Shown piece by piece: positions 8,292-16,369 of a stretch of DNA of 33,741 nucleotides. Each line of letters starts with the position of its first letter. Positions within the stretch are counted from its first letter, which is position 1. The translations under genes and the position numbers were made by a program. The stretch is from DASSBQ01 sp035250505. Its GTDB lineage: Bacteria; Nitrospirota; Nitrospiria; Nitrospirales; Nitrospiraceae. The notes beneath the pieces were generated by a model, which made no database searches, was not told where the DNA came from, and worked only from the letters and a program-made list of their open reading frames with translations. Where the stretch lies: the NCBI GenBank assembly GCA_035250505.1, contig DATFFC010000128.1:1-33741 (forward strand). The letters are read 5' to 3'.

Positions 8292-10012
8292 TGCGGTCTC
8301 ACGAAGTCGATCTCGTCGGACCGGATCCACTCTGCAAGCTGCACAAGATCCGACGCGTCTTTGAACGTCTCCGTCCCATCCATTCGCATCACAATGTTCG
8401 TATCCAGCGGATCTCCGACATGGCTCATAGGCCGCTTCACCAGTTCGAAACTGTGCGCAGGCCATGGACGCCTCATAAACAGAGTATGGGCGAATCGCTG
8501 CGCCAACCGGCATTGTTCGTCGGATAACCGCGGAATCGTATGCGCCTTTGCGAGTCGCTCAAAATATTCCTCGCGAGTCTTGGAATCCACGGTAAACCCT
8601 AGACCTGAATACCGGCCCGTGCCGGCCGTCAGCACCGGTATGCCGTGACAGGCCATTTCAATTCCGATCGTTCCTCGGACCGTGACACACAAATCCGTGA
8701 CGTCAAAGAACGAAAACGTATTGATATCCGTGTCCGGAGCCACCAAGGTAATATGGTCCGGCAAGGCCCCGATCTCACTTCGAATGGCGATGGCATCCCG
8801 CAGTTCCCCGGAATACTTTTCGTATTTCAGTTTCCATACGAGGTCCGGATGCAGCTTGATCACCCAATTGAGAGCCGTATTCTGACAGGCGGCCTTCACG
8901 GTCTCAATGAGCCACGTTTCGTAGTCCTGAAACAGGCTCGTTCCATAAAAGAACGTCGCGTCCCACAGGATATGTGAAAACACGACGGCCGTCTTCTTGG
9001 ACGGATCCAACTTCAACTGACGGATCAATTCCTGCCGGGACTTGATCTTCTTATCCTGATGCAAGTAGCGCCTGTTGAACCAGGTCCCCCTGACATAACT
9101 GTCCGCAAACTCGTTCATGAGCGCCTTCGCCCTGTCGGTCGACCACGGGATCGAATTGCTGGCGCTCCATGTCGAATCATCAAGCGAAAATGGATGTTGA
9201 TGCCGATTCCGGGATAGGTATCGCTTAAGGACATACTCGTTTGTGTTTTGGGACCCGACATACTGCACGACCGGTATGTTGTCGGCGATACAGACTCCGA
9301 ATATCTCCGCGAACGGGGAAATTCCCTTCTCGAGAATCAAGCCCAAAACCGGGCGATGGTCCTCCAACATGGCCTCCGCCGCCACAACATTCCGCCGCAC
9401 CCGCTCGAGCTCTGCGCGCAACGCCGCCCGTGTTCCAGGATCGGAAAGATCGAAGCGGCTGAACTTGTTGTTATACACATGATTTGAAACGGCGATGCGT
9501 CCGACATCGACGTCACGGTAGCGCAACTCCATGAGTTCGTTCATGGTCCATTCTTGGCTTGGAGGAGACCATTCATCGCCGTCAAGGCTCCGTCGAACCT
9601 TCCCCTCATACTTCTCAAAAAATAGCGCCTGTTCAAGATCGAAACTTCGGTGATAGCGTTGAATCCATTGAACACGCGTAGCATGTATCGCCACCGGCAT
9701 CATGCCCGCCAAACGAACGGCTATAGAGAGAATTCCCTCCAGCTTGACTCCCCATACCGTGTGCATGCCGCCGATCATCCAGACGGGCTTCGCCGGATCT
9801 CCCGCCGGTATATCCTTACTGAGGGACTCGATCGTGTCCTTGCAAAGTGCATAGTCGTCATTGATGACGCGAAACCGTCTCCGTTCTTCAGCGAACAAAA
9901 ACCACCGCACCGCTTCGCCCAGCACGCTTCGTATCCCGAGCCGCTCCAAGAGACCCGCGATTGACGACCGCTTCACGACTTCTTTGAGCACGTCGTATCT
10001 GGAAGGCATCAT
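8288..10012 (-). CDS. Capsule-synthesis-type GT-B transferase, candidate nonulosonate transferase
   Basis: Predicted 574-residue protein that I do not recognise as a named family with certainty. The C-terminal half has features of capsule polysaccharide/surface carbohydrate transferases: VVFSHILWDATFFYG, WVIKLHPDLVWK, a DTDINTFSFFDVTD segment, and VRGTIGIEMACHGIPVLTAG, the last resembling the CMP-sugar-binding region of Kdo and sialic acid transferases. The N-terminal half matches nothing obvious. No membrane helix is clear. It lies directly after neuA and ends in a GTGA overlap with the next glycosyltransferase gene, so transfer of the CMP-activated sugar is a reasonable guess. The ATG at 10012 is preferred; a TTG at 10027 is possible. 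One 60-base block inside the gene (9001-9060) is only 28/60 G+C. Confidence 0.6.
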   Translation of the reverse strand: MMPSRYDVLKEVVKRSSIAGLLERLGIRSVLGEAVRWFLFAEERRRFRVINDDYALCKDTIESLSKDIPAGDPAKPVWMIGGMHTVWGVKLEGILSIAVRLAGMMPVAIHATRVQWIQRYHRSFDLEQALFFEKYEGKVRRSLDGDEWSPPSQEWTMNELMELRYRDVDVGRIAVSNHVYNNKFSRFDLSDPGTRAALRAELERVRRNVVAAEAMLEDHRPVLGLILEKGISPFAEIFGVCIADNIPVVQYVGSQNTNEYVLKRYLSRNRHQHPFSLDDSTWSASNSIPWSTDRAKALMNEFADSYVRGTWFNRRYLHQDKKIKSRQELIRQLKLDPSKKTAVVFSHILWDATFFYGTSLFQDYETWLIETVKAACQNTALNWVIKLHPDLVWKLKYEKYSGELRDAIAIRSEIGALPDHITLVAPDTDINTFSFFDVTDLCVTVRGTIGIEMACHGIPVLTAGTGRYSGLGFTVDSKTREEYFERLAKAHTIPRLSDEQCRLAQRFAHTLFMRRPWPAHSFELVKRPMSHVGDPLDTNIVMRMDGTETFKDASDLVQLAEWIRSDEIDFVRPQ

Positions 10013-10110
10013 CTGTCTTACATGCAATGGAGCGCTTTATCGAGAGCTGGGTCGCATGGTGCGAGATGTCGGAAGAGACCTACCAGTTTCGGATCCGCCG
10101 GCACGATCGA

Positions 10111-10848
10111 TTAGGCATGAATATGCGGCAGCGACACTTGGCCGGAGGCCAGGAGCCATTCCGCCTTCTTAAGATCCTCCGGTCCATCCACATCTACGGC
10201 ATAGGCCTCCGGGATGATCCGTGACAAGGACCTGGCGCCGAATACTTCTTTTTGTTCCGTGATGGTTCGGACTCTCGCCGCGATAAGATTGCCGAAAATA
10301 TAGAAGGCCGGTTTCCGCTGCTTGTTGTGACATTGCTTTCTTTCCTCGGGAAATCTGAACCGCACCAGCCCGTTCTCAACCACCCGTTGATTGTAGGCAT
10401 GATAGTTATGGGGAAAGGTGCACAGCGTTTGCACGGAATCCGCCCGGGCATCCGCGCGCAGCAGGGAGACGGCCGTATCGATATCATGCGGCAACACGAA
10501 TGGAGAAGTCGGCTGCAGCAGGGCAATGATCTGGGGGACGACCCGATCTTTTGCTTCCATATCGTTCAACAAGTGCGACAGTACGTCCAGGATGGGAGTA
10601 TCATCGCCGCACAGAGATTCGGGACGGTGATGAACTTCGATCTTCATTCGATGACATTCCGTTGCAATCTGCGGATGTTCGGTCGAACAGACGATTCGGG
10701 ACAAAGTCTTGCTCGCCTGCCCCGCCTGGATGACGTAGTCGATGAGCGGCCGCCCTCCCAACATCACCAGATTCTTGAGCGGGATCGTCTTCGAGCCGCC
10801 CCGAGCCGGAATGATCCCCCACGCCTCCCCTTGGTTTTCCGACGCCAT
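10111..10848 (-). CDS. neuA: Acylneuraminate cytidylyltransferase family (CMP-nonulosonate synthetase)
   Basis: Predicted 245-residue enzyme that activates the nonulosonic acid with CTP. The N-terminal nucleotide-binding motif GIIPARGGSKTIPLKNL (11-27, with Arg16 and Lys20) and LLQPTSPF are diagnostic of the CMP-sialate/CMP-Kdo synthetase fold, and the length suits the single-domain form. The ATG at 10848 overlaps the previous stop (TGATG); a GTG one codon earlier is equally possible. With NeuC and NeuB homologues it completes a CMP-nonulosonate route. Relatives that activate pseudaminic or legionaminic acid (PseF, LegF) look similar, so the sugar is not fixed. Confidence 0.88.
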   Translation of the reverse strand: MASENQGEAWGIIPARGGSKTIPLKNLVMLGGRPLIDYVIQAGQASKTLSRIVCSTEHPQIATECHRMKIEVHHRPESLCGDDTPILDVLSHLLNDMEAKDRVVPQIIALLQPTSPFVLPHDIDTAVSLLRADARADSVQTLCTFPHNYHAYNQRVVENGLVRFRFPEERKQCHNKQRKPAFYIFGNLIAARVRTITEQKEVFGARSLSRIIPEAYAVDVDGPEDLKKAEWLLASGQVSLPHIHA

Positions 10849-11858
10849 CACGTCATCCCACTCAAGGCCTGCATGGCAAGCCGGATGGTATGCAACTCCG
10901 TCTCACGCCATGCATCAATCGTCGATCCGCCGGTATGCGGAGTAATGAGGAGATTGTCGTGCGTCTTGGCGTAGTCCACCAACGGATGTTCGCTTACGAG
11001 ACTTTTGAAGTCCGGCGCATACTCGCCGTCCAACACATCGAGTCCCGCGCCGGCCAAGTTCCCGGACAATAGCGCTTCCCGCAGAGCCTGTGAATCAACG
11101 ACCTCGCCTCGAGAGGTATTGATGAAATACGCTCCCCGCTTGAATTGAGCGAACCGGGCCGCGTCAAAGAGGCGTATATTCTTGGGCTCCATGGGAATGT
11201 GGACGGTCACGATGTCACTCGCCGACAGGAGCTCGTCCAAGGAGAGCACTTTGGTCGCACCATCCCGGTCAGCCGTCACGTCGGGGTCATAATACCGCAC
11301 CGTCATCCCAAAGCCCCGCGCAATGCCCGCAACCATTGTGCCCAATCGTCCAAGCCCGACGATGCCGAGCACCATGCGCGACAACATGGTCTTGCCGCCG
11401 AAATTCCTCCGCTCCCACTCGCCGCCGCACACGGCCTGAAACGACCACGGCACCCGCCGAGTCACTCCGAGGATCAGCGCCCACGTCATTTCCGCAGTAG
11501 GGGTGATAGACTGCAAAAACGCGGTTTCATTCTTGAGGGACACGACTCGAATGCCTCGGGTCTCCGCATACGCGACATCAATGTGCGGCACTCCGGTCGT
11601 ATTCGAGGCGATCACTTTCAGTCTGGGCGCTTGATCGATTTTTTCCTGGCCCCAGAAATATCCCAATGGAGCGATGACCACATCAATATCTTTCAAATCC
11701 CCAGGCCGATCATCATCGGGGGTTGCCGCACTCATGACCTTGAATCGCGCATGGAGCAACGCCAGGCTCTCCGGTTGATACCTGAGCAATTCGTAGTAAC
11801 GAAGAATCCGCCGGTCATTCACTGGAATATGATCGAGAGATTCGAATACCGTGGCCAA
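10848..11858 (-). CDS. D-isomer-specific 2-hydroxyacid dehydrogenase family protein
   Basis: Predicted 336-residue NAD-dependent dehydrogenase of the SerA/lactate dehydrogenase family, reducing 2-keto acids or the reverse. The dinucleotide motif GIVGLGRLG is at 165-173; the catalytic residues fit R250 (NTSRGEVVD), E279 and H308 (ITPHTGGST). No regulatory ACT domain follows, so it is not a full-length PGDH. The gene sits between the NeuB and NeuA homologues, 18 bases from the former and overlapping the latter by one base (TGATG), which suggests a function in the same pathway. The start is uncertain: TTG at 11858 is the longest reading, GTG at 11822 is an alternative, and neither has a good ribosome-binding site. 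The substrate is unknown. Confidence 0.85.
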   Translation of the reverse strand: MATVFESLDHIPVNDRRILRYYELLRYQPESLALLHARFKVMSAATPDDDRPGDLKDIDVVIAPLGYFWGQEKIDQAPRLKVIASNTTGVPHIDVAYAETRGIRVVSLKNETAFLQSITPTAEMTWALILGVTRRVPWSFQAVCGGEWERRNFGGKTMLSRMVLGIVGLGRLGTMVAGIARGFGMTVRYYDPDVTADRDGATKVLSLDELLSASDIVTVHIPMEPKNIRLFDAARFAQFKRGAYFINTSRGEVVDSQALREALLSGNLAGAGLDVLDGEYAPDFKSLVSEHPLVDYAKTHDNLLITPHTGGSTIDAWRETELHTIRLAMQALSGMT

Positions 11859-11876
11859 AACGGGCCGGCGCGGAAG

Positions 11877-12908
11877 CTATGGTTCCGCCTCAATATTGTC
11901 CCAAGACAGGGCCTCATCGGCCTTCAGTCCACGCGTGAGCCGTCGCCCTATCACATCATGGAGTCGGTTCGGAGGAATACTACCGCCGGGCCGCTTGGCC
12001 GTAAGATCCTCCTCGGTCAATCGATGACCGGCGGGCAGATCCTGTATCGCCACCAACGACTTCAATGCCCACTTGGCTCCGTCACTTTCGCATGGAGCCG
12101 CCTCTTTCCGTCCGTGTCCGATCATCGCCGACATCCGCCGGATCTCCGCGACCAACTGGGGAAATGTCTCGGGTCCCGCCGATACCTTCCAATCATGCGC
12201 GTTGGGCACATCGCGCAGGATCGTAATATGCTTTTCGATGATCGCGGCCCCTCTGGCGGCCGCGGCAAGAACCGCCATGCCGTCCACCGTATGGTCGGAA
12301 TATCCGACCGGACCGGGAAACATGGTCTTCAAACGATCCATCGCGGCGAGATTCACCTGGGCCGCTGGCGTAGGATATGAGGTCACGCAATGCAACAATG
12401 CCAACTGACGGCAGCCGCCGGCGGCGCATGCGCCTATGGCCTCTTCAACATCCGGTTCACTGTACATGCCGGTCGACACAATCATCGGTTTGCCCAGAGC
12501 GGCCAACTTCTTAAGAAAGGCCGGGTTATTCCGCTCCCCGGATCCCACCTTGACCGCAGGCACATCAAGTTCGACCAACCACGGTATCCGTGATTCATCG
12601 TGGGCGGTCGACATGAACAGGAGTCCCCGTTGGTCACAGAGGTCTTTGATCTCCCGTGCTTGCTTGAAGGTCAGGTTTCTGGGACGAAGGCGGTCCCGCC
12701 ACTCACTTGCCCGCTTTGCGATCAACACGTCGACATCAAAAAATTGCGTCTTAAAGGCATCAGCACCGGCCTTCGCCGCCAGGTCCACCAGTTGATGAGC
12801 CAGATCCATATCGCCGAAATGAGAGAGGCCGGCTTCAGCAATGATGAACGGAGGATGCCTTTCGCCGATATGGCAAGGACCTATTGTAAAACTGGATGGA
12901 AATACCAT
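11877..12908 (-). CDS. neuB: Nonulosonic acid synthase (NeuB/LegI family) with C-terminal SAF domain
   Basis: Predicted 343-residue enzyme that condenses phosphoenolpyruvate with an N-acylated hexose to give a nine-carbon 2-keto acid. The TIM-barrel domain shows FIIAEAGLSHFGD (21-33), AFKTQFF (51-57), VKVGSGE, HCVTSYP, GYSDHT and EKHIT; the antifreeze-like SAF domain fills the last 60 residues (from about LPAGHRLTEEDL). The usual motif after AEAG is a VNHNG-type sequence; here it is LSHFG, which keeps the His but is unusual. I use the ATG at 12908, matching the family N-terminus; a GTG at 12968 would add 20 residues. Whether the product is Neu5Ac, legionaminic acid or another nonulosonate cannot be decided from sequence. 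Confidence 0.9.
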   Translation of the reverse strand: MVFPSSFTIGPCHIGERHPPFIIAEAGLSHFGDMDLAHQLVDLAAKAGADAFKTQFFDVDVLIAKRASEWRDRLRPRNLTFKQAREIKDLCDQRGLLFMSTAHDESRIPWLVELDVPAVKVGSGERNNPAFLKKLAALGKPMIVSTGMYSEPDVEEAIGACAAGGCRQLALLHCVTSYPTPAAQVNLAAMDRLKTMFPGPVGYSDHTVDGMAVLAAAARGAAIIEKHITILRDVPNAHDWKVSAGPETFPQLVAEIRRMSAMIGHGRKEAAPCESDGAKWALKSLVAIQDLPAGHRLTEEDLTAKRPGGSIPPNRLHDVIGRRLTRGLKADEALSWDNIEAEP

Positions 12909-13001
12909 CGCCAAGAATGGCTCATGCACGGCATCGGTACCGCCATGGTCGATATAGATAGGACCCACTATACGGAGGCAGCCGGCGAAAAGGGTCTATT
13001 T

Positions 13002-14174
13002 TCAGTATGTGATTCGTTTTTCAATCTTCAGTTTCGCATCGGCCAATATCGAAGCCATGCGCTCGCCCGCTCGCCCGTCTCCATATAGCTGAGACGGTAA
13101 GTATGGTCCGTGGTCCAATTGCCGGCGGATAGCCGACAGGATTTCTTTCCGGTCATAGCCCACATCGATCACATTCGGCCCTCGTTCGCGACCCGTTTGC
13201 CTCGTCCCGATCGTGACGGACGGCACACCCAAGTAAGAAGTTTCCCGGATTCCGACGCTGGAGGAGCCGACCATGCATGCGCAATTCACCACGACTTTAT
13301 AGAACGTTTCGGGAGGCATGTTCTTGAAGAAATGAATGAACGGCGGCTGATACTTCTCGCGAAAGACCCGCAGCCCTTTGGAAATCCTATCCGAGCCGGC
13401 ATCAACATTCGGCCAAAACCACAACGTCGACATTTTCAATTCATAGACGGCCATGAGCGTTTCGTGAATATGGTCATACATCTCTTCATATTCGGTGGTC
13501 ACCGGATGCTGCATGACCACTAAATATTTCCCGGCTTCCAGGTCCAACGCCGGACCGGAGCCGTACCGTTGAGTCAGCCTGACGAAGTCCAGATTTCGAT
13601 CTCGTGTCGAGGTCGCCGCCAGATCAATGGATGAGCACCCGGTGACGAACACCATGTCCTTTTCTTCACCAAGCCTCTTCACGCGTTCCGCCGCCCCTTC
13701 CGTTGCAACCAAATGGAGATCCGCAAGCTTGGTGATGGCATGCCGGACTTTTTCGTCGATCGACCCCGTGACCTCCCCTCCCTGAACGTGGACGACCGGG
13801 ATATTCATGTACGCGGCCGCGGCGGCCACACCCAGACTCTCATAACGATCGCCGATCACCACCACGGCCGCCGGCTTCAGATTGTCGAAGGCCGTCGCAA
13901 TCTCTACGATTCCCATGCCCGCGGTCTTCGCCATCGTGACCGGGTTCTCGCCTTCCAGCACGAAATAGACGCGCGCTGCGATCTCGAATCCATCCGCCTC
14001 GATCACATTGACGGCCTCACCGTATTTTTCCAGCAGCGCCGACGCGCCGACGATCAATTGTAACTCCAGGCAGGGATGATTCTTGACGGCAGTCAGAAAG
14101 GTTTTCAGCCGCGCGTATGCCCCTCGATATGTGATGACCACCGCGATGGGTCGTTTTCCATCGTACGTCTTCAT
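13002..14174 (-). CDS. neuC: Hydrolysing UDP-N-acetylhexosamine 2-epimerase (NeuC/LegG-like)
   Basis: Predicted 390-residue GT-B-fold epimerase. NeuC releases ManNAc from UDP-GlcNAc; LegG does the same reaction on UDP-diacetylbacillosamine. Family features are GDRYE (108-112), QGGEVTGSIDEKVRHAITK (131-149), MQHPVTTEY and GSSSVGIRE near the UDP site. Length is typical. ATG start with GAGAG upstream. The bacillosamine-type aminotransferase and acetyltransferase needed for legionaminic acid are not in the window, which mildly favours the NeuC/ManNAc role; a CapD-type dehydratase is present upstream, so LegG remains possible. Confidence 0.88.
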   Translation of the reverse strand: MKTYDGKRPIAVVITYRGAYARLKTFLTAVKNHPCLELQLIVGASALLEKYGEAVNVIEADGFEIAARVYFVLEGENPVTMAKTAGMGIVEIATAFDNLKPAAVVVIGDRYESLGVAAAAAYMNIPVVHVQGGEVTGSIDEKVRHAITKLADLHLVATEGAAERVKRLGEEKDMVFVTGCSSIDLAATSTRDRNLDFVRLTQRYGSGPALDLEAGKYLVVMQHPVTTEYEEMYDHIHETLMAVYELKMSTLWFWPNVDAGSDRISKGLRVFREKYQPPFIHFFKNMPPETFYKVVVNCACMVGSSSVGIRETSYLGVPSVTIGTRQTGRERGPNVIDVGYDRKEILSAIRRQLDHGPYLPSQLYGDGRAGERMASILADAKLKIEKRITY

Positions 14175-14234
14175 AGATCTACTCTCTACCGTCCAGCCGA
14201 CCTGATAAGAGGCGCCGCCCTGCCATTCTGGCCG

Positions 14235-15401
14235 CTACTGCCTCTTCACCCAGACAGGCGGCTCCGCCCTGTCATAAATGAAACGCACGGGAAACGACGG
14301 CGGCTCTTTGGACTCCCGCAACGAGAACTCGACGCTGTGGCGGTAGGGAGTCCTCTGTATCGAAAACACCGGGTCACGCCGATAGACCAGTTCGTCATCT
14401 TCCGTGCGCCTGACTTCGGCATACGCATGATCGAACGACATGCGATACCGCGATCCATCGGCCGTGCGGGCCCATGAGAGGCACTCCAGCAGTTGCTCAT
14501 GCCCGGCGGTATTTTCCCAGCCCGGCTGCGGGGAGCCGGCGGGACGCTTGCCGGCCAGAATGTGCAGATTATTGTCGGCTTGTATGCGGATGGGCGAAAA
14601 GCCGTGACGCCTCATGAGTGCTGCGAGCGAATGCAATGAAAAAGTATGGCAATGAATGGCCGCGTGACTTTGCATGAAAAGCATCTCCCCCAGCCAAAGG
14701 TTCGGCACCTGAATATATAGCATTCCTCCATCTCGAACCAGCGCGGCCAACTGAGCAAGATGCCGCGAAACGTCGCCGATGTGCTCGAGCACATGGATTG
14801 AGTAGGCAAAGTCGTACGGTCCGTACTGCCGGACCGGTTCTAAATCCGTAACCGGACAATCGAACACCTTCAAGCCCTGACGCCGGCAGGCTTCTGCTCG
14901 AACCCGGCTCGCCTCCACCCCATACGTGTCGTACCCGAGTCGATTAAACAACGTCAGCTTCCCGCCGTATCCGCACCCGACCTCCAGCACTTTCCGAATA
15001 TCCGGACGGGGAAGATAATACCCTTCATTGGTCTCAGTGATTCCTTCGAGGAAGGCCCGAATCTGTCTCAGACCCGGGCTCTCCCGTCCGATTGCCTTTG
15101 ACAGTTTCCACCATGCGGTGTCCATACCAGGCACTTTTTTGAGAGCGGTTTTGATGGAGTGCGGGGGATGAGTCAAACCGGTTTGCCCCGCATCGAAGTC
15201 CTCCGCATAATAACGATCCAACCAGGCTATACTCGGCATTTTTCGAAAATAGCGGTGCTCGCATGGGTTGCAATAGGCCGACTCCATGGACGTCGCGTCA
15301 CCGGCCCGCACCTCGGCAATGAGAATGGAATCGGCATCGCTCCGGCAGATGGGACAGGGCTGCAACTGAAAATTGACCTGCGGCACATTCACCTCGACCA
15401 T
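14235..15401 (-). CDS. SAM-dependent methyltransferase with N-terminal zinc-ribbon-like motif
   Basis: Predicted 388-residue class I methyltransferase. Two CxxC pairs near the N-terminus (CPIC and CNPC, about 28 residues apart) look like the zinc-binding domain of sugar C-methyltransferases and related proteins. The SAM motif VLEVGCGYGGKL and the later HVLEHIGD and MLYIQVPN segments define the catalytic domain. The C-terminal 100 residues match nothing I recognise. I prefer the ATG at 15401 because GGAAGG sits four bases upstream; an ATG at 15443 would add 14 residues and has no visible ribosome-binding site. The target may be a sugar of the repeat unit (O- or C-methylation). Confidence 0.75.
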   Translation of the reverse strand: MVEVNVPQVNFQLQPCPICRSDADSILIAEVRAGDATSMESAYCNPCEHRYFRKMPSIAWLDRYYAEDFDAGQTGLTHPPHSIKTALKKVPGMDTAWWKLSKAIGRESPGLRQIRAFLEGITETNEGYYLPRPDIRKVLEVGCGYGGKLTLFNRLGYDTYGVEASRVRAEACRRQGLKVFDCPVTDLEPVRQYGPYDFAYSIHVLEHIGDVSRHLAQLAALVRDGGMLYIQVPNLWLGEMLFMQSHAAIHCHTFSLHSLAALMRRHGFSPIRIQADNNLHILAGKRPAGSPQPGWENTAGHEQLLECLSWARTADGSRYRMSFDHAYAEVRRTEDDELVYRRDPVFSIQRTPYRHSVEFSLRESKEPPSFPVRFIYDRAEPPVWVKRQ

Positions 15402-15485
15402 CGGCCCTTCCAAGCCCACGTGGATGATGTGTACATCAATCATCGAATGACCGACACAGTTCCGTCATGCACGCCGGCCGGGGAA

Positions 15486-16358
15486 TCATCTTCCCGCAAT
15501 CGACAAGGCATACCGCTGCAGAGGATCAAGTCCGCGCATGTCGATGCTGGAGCGAAGTTGGAATTCACGGGGATAGGACGACGCCGCCGAGACATATTGG
15601 AATGTCAAAAGAACTCGCGAACGCTGGTCGCACTTGCCTCCTTTATGGAAGCCGGTCGTATCGGCGAAGATGGTGGTCCTCGCCGGGCCGGTATAGGCCT
15701 TCCATCGACCATCCGCTATTGAAGCACGCATTTGCTCGTCCGTCCAACGGGCCGGTTCCCCCGCAGCAGCGGTCCAGGAACGTTTCACATGGGTCCCCGG
15801 AATAAACCAGAATGGCCCATTGTCGAAATCAACGTCGGCCAGATAAATGAAGACCTTCAAGATCACACGATCATCGCCGTCACGATGCCACAGTTGCGAT
15901 TCCTTGGGGGGAGACGGAGTGGGTCGATTGACCCAGACGTTGATCGCCCGCAAACAGCTCCGAAGTCCTAAATAGCCATTCGCGATATCTAGAAAGAAGG
16001 GGTGAATAGCGAGCCTAAGGAACGGACTGTCCAAATCGAATTCAGTCCCCAATAGGCTGGTGAGATAATCCTTTCCTGGATTGCTCTTGCACTTGCCCGC
16101 GGCCGTGTCATTGCCGTCCAACAGGCGCTCGACTTCACTCGTTGCTTCGTGGAGGCAGTGCATTCCCCGTTCATCCAGGACATCGTCTGCCCGACACGCG
16201 GCAATCCCGTCTCTGTGCAAAAGTCCGACCAGCGTTTGATCCGGTCTCCTGTCGCGCGAGTCAATCATATGCCGCACCGTCCGGTCGAAGTTGAGCGCCC
16301 ATCTCCAGACGAACGGCGCGCGTGCCATTCGGGATTTGATCTTCTGTAGAGAATTCAT
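15486..16358 (-). CDS. Phytanoyl-CoA dioxygenase (PhyH) family Fe(II)/2-oxoglutarate oxygenase
   Basis: Predicted 290-residue double-stranded beta-helix oxygenase. The metal-binding triad is visible: WHRDGDD gives H158 and D160, and GFHKGGK gives H238; an Arg about ten residues later (R246 or R248) would hold 2-oxoglutarate. The segment FIPGTH between them is typical of PhyH. Such enzymes hydroxylate, desaturate or epimerise small substrates; the substrate here is unknown. It begins at the ATG at 16358, 11 bases after the sqdB-like stop; a longer frame would overlap that gene. The neighbours suggest tailoring of a nucleotide sugar, glycan or lipid carrier, but that is inference. Confidence 0.8.
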   Translation of the reverse strand: MNSLQKIKSRMARAPFVWRWALNFDRTVRHMIDSRDRRPDQTLVGLLHRDGIAACRADDVLDERGMHCLHEATSEVERLLDGNDTAAGKCKSNPGKDYLTSLLGTEFDLDSPFLRLAIHPFFLDIANGYLGLRSCLRAINVWVNRPTPSPPKESQLWHRDGDDRVILKVFIYLADVDFDNGPFWFIPGTHVKRSWTAAAGEPARWTDEQMRASIADGRWKAYTGPARTTIFADTTGFHKGGKCDQRSRVLLTFQYVSAASSYPREFQLRSSIDMRGLDPLQRYALSIAGR

Positions 16359-16369
16359 GTCGGCCGTCG

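Noticed and set aside
11145..12380. Long plus-strand open frame of 411 codons
   Set aside because: It lies antisense to the dehydrogenase and neuB genes, has no recognisable motif, and is explained by codon bias of the real genes on the other strand.
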